64,000 bases of DNA. It comes from Lantana camara (taxonomy: Eukaryota > Streptophyta > Magnoliopsida > Lamiales > Verbenaceae). Under the pieces are notes generated by a model, which was not told the origin of the DNA, searched no databases, and saw only the letters and a list, made by a program, of their open reading frames with translations. Below are positions 22,391-31,874 of this stretch, piece by piece. Location: positions 54,541,501-54,605,500 of the forward strand of contig CM074863.1 in assembly GCA_037501455.1 (NCBI GenBank). The letters are read 5' to 3'. A program made the position numbers and the translations under genes. Position 1 is the first letter of the stretch, and each line of letters opens with the position of its first letter.

Positions 22391-22675
22391 AGGACCTGTC
22401 CTCAGGTCCTAAGCGAGACCTAAGAGGACACTTGAACGAGCTCGACTCCACGCTTCCGCTGCGCTACTCTGATCCAAGAGTAGTAATCTCCTCGGGACAT
22501 TGCTTCCTTAATTAGAAATAAGGAAGGCTTCTCATGTCCCGATTACTCGAGGTTACTCACAAAATCTGAGTGAATCCCCTTAGTTTAGCAAACTTCGGTT
22601 TGCTCCCACTTCCGGTTAAAATTGAAAAGTAGTTGGGGAAAACTACCGGTTCTTGATGTTCGGTCTTCTACCGAA
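22391..22675 (-). repeat. dense hairpin cluster at the 3' end of the element B interior
   Basis: Inverted repeats with short loops: AGGACCT/AGGTCCT (22391-22410), CTACTCT/AGAGTAG (22464-22483), a nested pair CGGGACAT/ATGTCCCG (22493-22541) enclosing CTTCCTTA/TAAGGAAG (22503-22526), AGCAAAC-ttcg-GTTTGCT (22587-22604), GTAGTT/AACTAC (22629-22646) and TTCGGT/ACCGAA (22659-22675). The first is also present in element N (59217-59236). Several 7- to 8-bp arms in under 300 bases is far above what I would expect by chance. Confidence 0.7.
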
Positions 22676-23440
22676 AGCACTTTAGACATTGCTACACTAA
22701 GTTTACAATATCTCTTCTTATGCCAACACCATTACCGGCTCTTCAAGTCTCGAACCATGAGTGGAATTAGTCTCGTGACTAAGCACTTCTTGAGACATAG
22801 GCCTCAACCTTCCGTTTACTACGCACAACCGAAGTCTTCCTTAATACCTCGATTGTAAAGGAGAAGTTTGAGTATCCTTGTGTAATCAAGGTAACTCTCT
22901 TCAAAAGCCTTATCCACTCGAACCATGCCTCTTCCTTGTCTTTCATGTCATGGGACGACATTTGCATAATGACAAACCTTCTGTTGACTCCCGATGACAC
23001 TAGAGACTTAATCTCTGAGGCAATTCTCGGTTCTTCTACCAAAATGCGTAGTTGACTATACCCTTGTAGAAACCGTGCTCAGCAAAGACCACAGAACACT
23101 GAAGGAGGACTAACGACTCCTCGAAGCAAACTAGAAGGGTATTTATCTTCCACAGTTAACCTGTGCAGCTCACTGTAATATATAGTCATCCTAAATCCCG
23201 TCTTCTTCTTAGATGGGACTAAGATACTCCACAAAGAAGTATTCAAAAGGATGAAATTACCTTCTAAGAGCTTGTCAACTATGACTTAACTCCAACAACC
23301 TCGCTAGAGTCCACTGGAAGAGAAACTCCAAACACAAAACAATTCCTGGATAAAGATCACGACAACCTCGATGTCCTCATTGGGTGGAAATGAATTCCAT
23401 CTTCAAAGAAGCACCAAAGGTGGCTTACTTCGATCTTTGT
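22600..23440 (-). pseudogene. element B pol remnant (RT to RNase H, highly decayed)
   Basis: Reading leftward, fragments align to the element D polyprotein: a protease-RT linker (EDIEVVVIFIQELF, near 23390), an RT N-terminal segment with SLWSILVPSKKKTGFRM and YYSELHRLTVEDKYP (about 23140-23260), a connection segment SEIKSLVSSGVNRRFV (about 22970-23020), and RNase H up to KVEAYVSR (about 22780). Stops and deletions separate them, and the RT palm is missing between segments. Catalytic residues are absent or replaced. Decay here is far heavier than in the adjacent gag. Confidence 0.7.
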
Positions 23441-23907
23441 CTCCTTAAGCTTGGCTTGACCTCTAAGTTAACTCAAAGGAAAGCCACGAAGCTTATCGCA
23501 CCATCCCAGAATTACCAACCACTTCTACAAAGGATATCAACGGGCTAGCCTTCCATCTAACACCCGTACATACCGTTGAGTCCCGAATGGACCTCCTACA
23601 AACAACTATCCACACCTATGGTAACACCGTTACCTTAACAGAACTAGGTGCCTTCAAGAACAACCGCCGGAAAAGAACCACCACCAGGAAAGCTCGGCCC
23701 TCGCAACTCACCAAACACTCGACACTCTTCTCACCAACCTCTTTCCAAAGAGAGAGACAACACAAAAGAGAAAAGAAAAGGGAAACCACAAGCAAGCAAG
23801 TAATAACAAAGACACGCAAGCACCAAGAACCACAAGAAAAAGAAATGCAGCACCAATTAAAATAAGATGCATGTATGTAGTGCCATGAATGTTTGGTGTA
23901 ACTTTCA
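23441..23907 (-). other. element B spacer between gag and pol remnant
   Basis: No protease motif is readable. ORFs in this stretch look low-complexity and show no recognised family. It probably holds the lost protease region. Confidence 0.4.
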
Positions 23908-24858
23908 CTATGGAAAAATGTTGATCTCGCCATCAAGCTCCTCGCCTCCACTTGCATCAACTCGGACCTGTCTTGGAGTCTTGGAATTCCGGCTCTTTGT
24001 AGTCCTTGAATGCTTAGTCTTCGGGTAACTTTTCACCTTATGTCCCGGTTCCCCACACTTGTAACATCTCCCAAGCTTCTTTCGGCAAACTTCTTCGGTG
24101 TGGTTAGCGACTTGACAATAAGAACATTCAATTATCTCCAATGGAAGAGGTATCGAATCCATCATTGGTGGTTGAAGCTTCTTCTTCTTGGTGTAGTCGA
24201 CATCTTGAAGTTCTTGGGTTTCCTCTCGGAACATAGGCCTCTTGTTTGGGTTTAAACTTGATCCTGGATTATATTCCACCTTAGAAATGTGAAACTTCAT
24301 CTCTTGCTTATTCACTTCATCTTGAACCAGTCTTCTAACTTCCTCGGACCATTCATGCACCGGTGAACCTTGAAAAGCTTGTTGAATCTCGTCTCTACGC
24401 CTTTCTATATATCCCCGGACCTTGGGGCAATCTTGGTTAGCTCTTGAGTTTTCTAGCTCCATTACAAGATCATCCATCATCTTCACTTCTTGCTCAAGAT
24501 CTAGGAATTCTGGAAGTCTTCTAATCAACTCATTGGGAGGGATATACTTATAGCCAAATTCTCGGATAAACCTTTCCCAATGGAGCTCTTCTCCGGACTT
24601 CTTTAAATGTGACCTTATTTCCTTGAACCATTTTGAAGCTTCACCTTGTAGTAAACGGGAAGTGTATCTTACTTTCTCTTGTGAAGTTCCCGGACAACTT
24701 CCCCAAGTCCACAATATCCTGGATAGCCACTCCTCGGCTTCAATACTATCGCCCCCAACCCACTTCGGTGGATTAAAGCCTTCAAACTTCTTTGAGACCG
24801 AAGAAACTTGTTTCTCTTGTCTTCCTTTTGATGATGTATGTTGATATGAAGAACTCAT
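23908..24858 (-). CDS. element B Gag (316 aa), open frame
   Basis: Starts MSSSYQHTSS about 200 bases after the PBS. Residues about 40-130 form a retrotransposon gag domain (EAEEWLSRI, LLQGEASKWF, FIREFGYKYIPP), followed by a charged helical stretch. Two zinc knuckles lie near residues 245-280. The first, C-SY-C-QVAN-H-TEEV-C, is complete. In the second, C-YK-C-GEPG-H, the last cysteine is Tyr (KVKSYP), consistent with a G-to-A change. Gag would bind and package element RNA in cytoplasmic particles. The frame has no stop while pol is ruined, which suggests retained gag function or recent descent from a gag-only family. Typical plant gypsy Gag is of similar length before fusion to protease. Expression is not shown. 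Confidence 0.85.
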   Translation of the reverse strand: MSSSYQHTSSKGRQEKQVSSVSKKFEGFNPPKWVGGDSIEAEEWLSRILWTWGSCPGTSQEKVRYTSRLLQGEASKWFKEIRSHLKKSGEELHWERFIREFGYKYIPPNELIRRLPEFLDLEQEVKMMDDLVMELENSRANQDCPKVRGYIERRRDEIQQAFQGSPVHEWSEEVRRLVQDEVNKQEMKFHISKVEYNPGSSLNPNKRPMFREETQELQDVDYTKKKKLQPPMMDSIPLPLEIIECSYCQVANHTEEVCRKKLGRCYKCGEPGHKVKSYPKTKHSRTTKSRNSKTPRQVRVDASGGEELDGEINIFP

Positions 24859-25060
24859 CCTGAGATAAGAAAAATGATTCCAAAGTATCGATGCATGCAG
24901 GGTTCAGTACATGTTCAAGTGAACTATTAACATAATTAAGCCAAATAATTCAAGTAATTCACGTAAGAGATGAGAGTGAATGCAAACAATCACATAATCC
25001 TAAGCCGAACGACCTAGACAAACCTGACACGACGCTAGAGCTTGGGTTTTGCAACGCAGA

Positions 25061-25072
25061 ACTCTGATACCA
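25061..25072 (-). other. primer binding site, element B
   Basis: The plus strand reads actctgatacca; the minus strand is TGGTATCAGAGT, matching initiator tRNA-Met except the last base. It lies 8 bases inside the 5' LTR. Confidence 0.88.
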
Positions 25073-25080
25073 CTTACAGA

Positions 25081-28000
25081 TGTAACACCCCGGAGTGGAG
25101 GGCGCCACATCCCCGCAACATAGCCCAACACGGTTAACAAAATGGGAACTCTGCTCCCGCATTGAACCATGGCAAACGGGTGACAAACAAAATTCAACTC
25201 TAGGCTAGGCGGTCTAGACCCTGAACAGAGTGCGCAACAAAATAAACTGAAAGTGCGGAAGCTGCAGGATCACATAACAAAACCAAATCTATACATACAA
25301 ACTTAAGGTAAAATAAACAGTTTACATCATGCTTTGCCTACTCCGGGCCAAATAGGACATACATAGCTTCAAATTACAAAAACATAGCTTATAAGTATTT
25401 ATACATAGTACCAAATGTACATAGTACCAAAGCGGAAAAGTAAATATGCCAATGCAAGGACTCTACAATGACTCGAACAACTCCCAAGACTCAAAAGACG
25501 ACCACCGCCTAGACAAACTCTCAACTGAGCACCTACAAAGCTCAAAACAAAGGGGAAAAAGAAAAGAAGCAACGAGGGTCAGTCCTAGAGACTGGTGAGG
25601 GGGCTACACACGCACACATATGTATAAGTAAGAGCATAGCATATTCAAATCGAAAGTGTTCATGAACAGGGTGTGGTTTTTGCATTCCAAAAGAGTTTAA
25701 CCCATAATACTATATATATATATATATATATACGAAGAAAGGTTTAGGGCCGAAGGCCAAAGTCAACCAAGTTTTAGAAGTTATAAGTCCACCCCTTTCA
25801 CAAATCGTATCGGATACAAAAGTAAAACATAAACGTAACAACACGGCGAGAACGAGTTCTCACACACTTACTCAAACCAAAGCAAAGCTCATAAACAATC
25901 CCACCTTTACACCATTGGGGAAGAGAGGTGCCCCTCTCAACCCTCCACAGAACGAAACTGATGAACTGGAGGATCCCGCCCGGTTCCTTCGACGGTCAAC
26001 CTTAAAGTGCTCCTTCGGCATACGAGAACTAAGTCTCCCGTGAATGGAGTCGTGTTGATGAGAGAGCCCGGCGACCCCATGGCAGACCTGAGATCACATA
26101 CCACTTCTCCGGGGCCCAAACTGATCACAGAACTCACACACATATATCTCACAAAGCGTATACTTATCACGAAAAGCTTATCTTGCCAAAACTTAACACG
26201 AACACACGGCAACCCTTTCCAAATCATAAGAACGAAAATAGCTTACTTATACATAAAAGTGTTTTCAAACGTTTTATAACGAAAGGGCCAATTCCCGCAA
26301 AATACATATCGAACACTTATTTATACATATATATAGTTCGCATGTGGGCTTAAATTACATGTTGGGTTGTAGGTTATAATAGCTAAAAAGAAAGAAACCT
26401 CACCTCCAAGAAGCAACGGGAACAAAGGAAGCAAACGGACGTCTAAAAGATAACCTCGTCAACCAAGGAACGAACCTAAAGGCAAAGCAAAGACAAAAGA
26501 CAGACATAGACCCAATATGAACCACATTAGACGCTCGGCGGATTCGTATGTATGTTTATGATGCAAAGAATATGAAATGAATCCACATTAGGTCATATAG
26601 GAGCAATCAAGGCATATAAGGTCCTATTTCATAACTGAGGGCAAAGAATAAACCATAAATTCACGAGATCAAGCTTAACACATCATACAACAAGTTAATC
26701 ATGCATGTACATCATAAACAAGGCAAGAAAGATCAACAAGAAGCAACGAAACGATGAAAGAAACTCCTCCCGGCCATCACCTACTAAGTGGACACGACCT
26801 CGTCCAAAATGCATAGGAATCGGACACGGCCGTGTCCGGTTTAAATAAAATCAGGACCCAAAGTTGAGAGCTTGACACAGCCGTGTCCATTTCCAGTTAT
26901 AACATGACATGGCCGTGTCATGCGTTCGGCCTGGAAATTTTTTAACGTAGGAAGTCCGAATTTGAGGGGAAAAACAGGGCATTTCGGTTCAAGCCTTCAA
27001 GGAGTCTCTTATGCTATCAAAAATACATAAATCAAGCATGGAACTAACACTAATTCATCATATATTCATGCCATATAAGGAGCAAAAACTTAGCTCCAAA
27101 ATATGCAAGAAACAAAGCAAGAAAGGGGAGGGAATGTGTCAAGCTATATCATCCAATCCCAAGAGCTAATTAATGGCCAATTAATCATAATCCAACAACC
27201 ACGAAAGGAGAAGTAATAAATGCTAAGAACCAAGTCATAGAAGCAACATATCATCACCCAAACTCAAGAGAATCAAGAAGGAAGCAAGAATCATTAAATT
27301 CATCCAATCTCTACTATGCACATGCTTGCTAGAACTCATGAATCAACCAATGAAATCAGATCAAATCCACAAAAAAGAGAGAAGAGAGAGTGCAGATTAC
27401 AATCATAAACTTACCTTTCGAATTTGAGAAGCTTTGGTGGAGATTTGAGATCAAAATCATCAAAATGGCCAAAGTGGGTTTTCTTCCTTCCTTCCTTACT
27501 TGGAGCTGATCGTGATTGAGAGGGAGAGAGGAAATGGATCGGTTCTCTTGGTTAAGGGGCTGAAATGGGGTGTTAACTCATAGTTCAAATCACGGTTAAG
27601 GGTTTGGTTAAGTTCAAGTAGGGTCCACCAAGCGTAGTTAGGTCAAAAGGTAGTTCTTAAACGAAAAGGGCTCGTTTCTGTTGAAAAACGGGGAATCAAA
27701 TGGGCTTAGAAAAATATAAATCTTGATTCTTCATCTTTCTTTCTTCGTTACGAGTCCAACGCATCTTCCGGAATTCGAATCCGAATTCCCGAGCTCAAGT
27801 TACGCCTTCCGGAACACAAGGTGCGCTAAAGCTCGTTAGGCCCTTATGTCCCTAAAACATAAAACGGTTTCAAAACCGTATCAAACGAACTCAAAAACAA
27901 GTAACGAGCATAAAGACACATCTATAACACAAAAATCACAAAAATCGAAAACGAAAACGGACACAAACAGGGCAAGAACAAAACAAAGAGAGCAAATACG

Positions 28001-28158
28001 TGCAAATAAATCACATAAGGTCAAATAAGTTTCAAGTAATTCAAATATATCACATAGAAGTATAATAAACACTTAATTCACATAATTAAATAATTAAAAG
28101 CGCACATAGCTCACCCGTGAAGGCGTACATGGAAAGGTCGGACGAGCGGGATGTTATA
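25081..28158 (-). repeat. element B 5' LTR (3078 bp)
   Basis: Very similar to 19275-22373. Its terminal base pattern is TGTAACACCCC to ATGTTATA, the last step a change from TTACA. AT microsatellite 25711-25732. Donor-like minus GT at 27414 and acceptor-like AG at 25536-25535. Confidence 0.92.
26790..26922 (-). repeat. palindrome array, element B 5' LTR (4 units)
   Basis: GGACACGACCTCGTCC (26790-26805), the perfect 18-bp CGGACACGGCCGTGTCCG (26821-26838), GACACAGCCGTGTCC (26874-26888) and CATGACATGGCCGTGTCATG (26903-26922). In the first and second units this copy is more symmetrical than the 3' copy; in the last it is less so. Confidence 0.88.
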
Positions 28159-28938
28159 TGCTCGAGGGAGAAAGAGGAGGAAGCAAAACCCATAACAAAC
28201 TCAACCAAAACACTCCAAAACAATCATATATCATGCATATAGCTCATATACATCATTTAGGCCACATTAAAATCAAGGGAACATGCTTATATCATTAGAA
28301 TCACTCATGAAACCAATATGAAATCAAATGATCAATCATGCTCCAAACTTCATGAATTCAAGTAATAATTGTGGGAAATCACCTCAAATCATCATACAAG
28401 CTTCATATTTAAACATGGAATCTAAAAGATTTACAAACCCTAATCACACCTCATGAATTATCAAAGATACATGCTTGATCTTACCTTGGATGAAGAAGAA
28501 ATGAATGGGAAAGAAGAGATAAAGGTATGAAGCTTGATTCCTTGAAGAAATTGGATGAAAATCTTGGCTTCTAGCTTCCTTGGATTAACCGACATGGAGG
28601 TAGGGAGGAAGAGATGATTCTCTTGTTTTCTTTGAATGAGGAAGGAAGAATAAGATGTATGTATATGTGTATGTATAAGATATATCGATCCAAGATGGGG
28701 AAAATAAAAGGGAAATTGCCACTTGGTCCTCAAGAAATTAGGGCAATGCAATTGGGTTTCAACTTATGTAAATGATCAATTTAGTCCAAAGAATCTTATG
28801 CAATTAAGTCCTCAAATTATGGAAATAGATCAAGTAAGGTCATATAATCAAATAAGTCACGTTCGGTAATTAATTCACGCATCACTCAAATACGAGTTGT
28901 GCAATAATTCATAGATTGAGAATATTATCACATATTTT
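28159..28938 (-). repeat. gypsy LTR J, right part, truncated at an inverted junction
   Basis: Continues LTR J after element B: a minus donor-like CCAAG/GTAAG near 28484, then LTR sequence without the expected terminal GTTACA. At about 28938 it abuts the plus-strand element D LTR head to head, so both LTRs lost their start regions. Confidence 0.65.
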
Positions 28939-30695
28939 CACTTTGATGTTTATTTCTTGATTGAATTGATGAATACTTGAAGTATGATGCATATATGAGG
29001 TGTTTCAACATTGTTGTGGTTGGAATTTGGAAATATAATTGTTTGGGTTGGTTTTGCATGGAAAACCCCTGTTTTCTGCCCTGTTTTTCTGTTACGCACA
29101 GCTGACAAGGGCGTGTCAGCTTTGCCCTATTCTGTGTGACACGGGGGTGCATGATGGTTTGGTTTTTCTGTACCGTGACACGGGGGTGTCATGGTTTGCC
29201 TTGTGTTGGTGACACGGGCGTGTCACCTTCTTTTCACGTATATTGACCGCTGTACCCAGACACGGGGGTGTCATGACTTAGTGTATATTGGTGACACGGG
29301 CGTGTCACCTTCTGTTTTCATGCATATTTTGGTTGCATGCTACTGTACGTGCATGGGTTAGATATATTGGATACGTATTAATTGTTATTTGGGTTAATTG
29401 ATTATATGAGTTAATTTCCTAATAGTACACATGAACACAATCTTATCTTTTACATATGCATATCATAATTGTTGCATTTTCGCCGTTCGTCCTATTTGGT
29501 GCATTTTGAGTCGTGTTTCACGGGCAGTTGTCTTTCTTGCACAAACCAGCTTCCTGGTGACGAGGAGCAGGCTCCGTGAGCTGATTCCTTGGTTATTTTG
29601 GGTCGTTCAGGTGAGGTTTAAATTCTAGATATATAGAACCTTACAACCCTTATGTGATTTTTGGCCAAAACGTATCTATATATCTATAGTTTTCGAACCT
29701 TATGATTTTCAATTGATTTCATGAAAATGGATTGATTGATTGATTGATTGACGCATTGATTGTTTTGGCGAGTAACTATTGTTCACGTTGGGCCCGAGGG
29801 TAGTGTATTGAGCCAACCGGGAAAGCAATGGCTGACGGGTAACTCTTGCACTATCCTCACCATTGTGGGATCACCTCTGAATCCACCAGGAGGTTTGGTG
29901 GAGGAAAAAATCCTGTGCGTGGGAGTCATGTTCCCGACGTACACCATGATTGGATGGCTGGGTCTTGCAAGCCCGCCATCACCCGGAGGAATAAGGATTT
30001 ATTGATTGAAATTGCTAATTGTGCACGGAATTGTTGTGTGACCACCTAATGCACTAATAAATTGAAGTATTACACACAGTCGGTGAAAGGTTGGAGATTT
30101 GCCCTCACTCGCCGGGCCACAAATTGATTGTATTGAATTGGTAAAATGGATTAGTTGTAACCTCGGGCAATATTATCTCTTCTTTTCTAAATAGTGTTGT
30201 TATCTTCCAAAATTATTACCCGAGATTATAACTTGTATGTATGTGTGCAAATATTTATTTATACCCCCTCGCTCAGTCCGTGTTGGACTGACACCTCAAC
30301 TTTTCAGCTTTTGCAGGTTCATGCTAGGCGGGAATTAGAGTCTAGCCTGTCTTTTATTCGGGTCTAGCACTTCACCTTCATATTGTAGCGCATGTATTGA
30401 TACTTCTTACATTTTGTAGTATGCCTTACCTATTATTGGAGGTGATATTGTATTGTATGAAATGTTGGTATCTATTAATAAATATGTCAATATGGTAACT
30501 ATAAGTAGTGAATGTTATTGCTTCCGCTTTTATTGATATAATTGTTTCGTGGTATTAATTGAGGGTACCCGCCTAGCTTATGAGTTTTATTGTCTCCTGT
30601 TCGCTATAGTTTTGGTTCATGTATGAATTGCCATTTCATATGTGGATTGAGGCTATAGTGCGGGGGATGTGCCGTCTAACGTTCCGGGTGCTACA
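28939..30695 (+). repeat. element D 5' LTR, 5'-truncated (1757 of 2521 bp)
   Basis: Matches 39534-41290 and ends GGGTGCTACA. Contains the palindrome array 29101-29309, an acceptor-like ttttgCAG (AG 30315-30316), GCTAGGCGGG 30323-30332 and its partner CCCGCCTAGC 30568-30577. About 764 bases of the LTR start, including the donor, are missing. An ATTG microsatellite lies at about 29731-29750. Confidence 0.9.
29101..29309 (+). repeat. palindrome array, element D 5' LTR (6 units)
   Basis: Six units around GACACGGG(C/G)GTGTC: 29101-29120 (GCTGACA..TGTCAGC), 29138-29152, 29177-29190, 29208-29227 (GGTGACACGGGCGTGTCACC), 29259-29272 and 29290-29309. Spacers of 17-39 bases are unrelated. Confidence 0.9.
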
Positions 30696-30703
30696 TCCTA
30701 AGG

Positions 30704-30715
30704 TGGTATCAGAGC
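30704..30715 (+). other. primer binding site, element D
   Basis: TGGTATCAGAGC, 8 bases after the LTR. The GTCGTACGAC palindrome follows at 30761-30770, 45 bases downstream, as in element A. Confidence 0.93.
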
Positions 30716-30920
30716 CCAGTTGCAAAACCGCGGTTCTAGTGTCGTGCCTTGTGAGTCTAAGTCGTACGACATAGGATTAATTGATTATTTGAGAGTCTTG
30801 CATCTTATTTGAAACTATTTAACCTTATTTGAATTATGTGACTTACGTGTTCTATGGACATTAATTACATTTATTCATACTTGTTAATCGACCATGCATG
30901 TACAGTGTTTGAATTTCAGG

Positions 30921-31874
30921 ATGCCTCGTGGAAGGCCTCGCAGAGAGCATTCTCCCGGTCATCGGCATCACCATCGTGATCAAACTCCACCTCCACCCCC
31001 TCAAGCTCAACCTCAAGACTTCTTAAACTCTATGGTTCAACTTATTGATCAAAGACTAAGAGGTTATGTGCCTCCTGCACCACCAGCTCCTCTACCAGCA
31101 CCACCGGCCCCAATTTCAGCTATTTTGAGGGAATTCCAAAACCAGCATCCACCTAGATTCTTCAAGGGAAATGACATGTAAGCCGAGCAATGGCTTAATG
31201 AGGTGGAACGAATTTGGGAACATATTCCTTGCGAGACTCGAGAGAAAGCTAGGTGTACCCTCACTCTAATCCAAGGAGAAGCTTATTCTTGGTGGGAAAG
31301 CACCAAGATTGTTTTAGATGCCGCAGAAGAAGAAGTCACATGGGAGGTTTTCATTAGGGAATTCAAGAACAAGTTTATTCCTCCTTCATCTCGCACTAGG
31401 AGACTTAAGGAGTTCACGGAGCTCAAACAAGGGAATAGATCGGTGGCCGAATATATAGCTGAGTTTGAGAGATTGTCCAAATATGCACCCAACATCGGCG
31501 GTGATGATTTTCATAAGGCTATGCAATTCGTACAGGGTCTAAGACCGGACATTCAAGCTGCAATAGAAGCTGTTAATACTAGTACTTGGAAGAAGGCTAC
31601 CCAAAAGGCCTTGAAAGTGGAGGACTCGATAAATGCTCGAAGATCTACTTATAGGTCGAGTCAGGGTTCCAGCTCGGGATTAAGGCCGAATTATAATGCC
31701 GGGTAGAGGCCAATCACCTATGATAACCCTCCACCGCAGTCTAAGGGTCCAATGAAGAAATTCAAGCCTCAAGTGTTACAAGTACCAGTTCCGAAAGCTC
31801 CCCGGGTTACTCCTGCCGCACCACTATCTACTGGGAAACCGGGATGTTCTTATTGTGGGTGGACTACCCATACC
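30921..31874 (+). pseudogene. element D gag, N-terminal to first zinc knuckle, interrupted
   Basis: ATG at 30921 (MPRGRPRREHS) opens a basic, then proline-rich N-terminus, followed by the gag domain (AEQWLNEVERIW, LIQGEAYSWWES, FKNKFIPPSSR, YIAEFERLS). In-frame stops TAA at 31179-31181 and TAG at 31704-31706 break it. The first zinc knuckle begins C-SY-C-GWTT-H-T at about 31845 and is cut by solo LTR I. Its final Cys lies beyond the insertion, at about 35192. Confidence 0.9.

Larger units (their letters stand above)
19275..28158 (-). mobile_element. element B: gag-bearing, pol-dead gypsy retrotransposon
   Basis: Minus-strand element: 5' LTR 25081-28158, PBS complement 25061-25072, gag 23908-24858, decayed pol, purine-tract complement 22374-22388, 3' LTR 19275-22373. 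Flanking pentamers are TTCTC (19270-19274) and TGCTC (28159-28163), one mismatch. The LTRs are very similar by eye. The interior is only 2.7 kb, with an intact gag frame and a strongly decayed pol. This resembles the non-autonomous class with terminal repeats and gag only. It lies in LTR J. Confidence 0.9.

Noticed and set aside
22779..23042. A novel 87-codon minus-strand protein
   Set aside because: It aligns as a decayed gypsy connection/RNase H segment (SEIKSLVSSGVNRRFV, KVEAYVSR), not a new gene.
29101..29309. CRISPR-like look of regularly spaced short palindromes
   Set aside because: Spacers vary in length, units are 14-20 bases and imperfect, and the context is a plant LTR.
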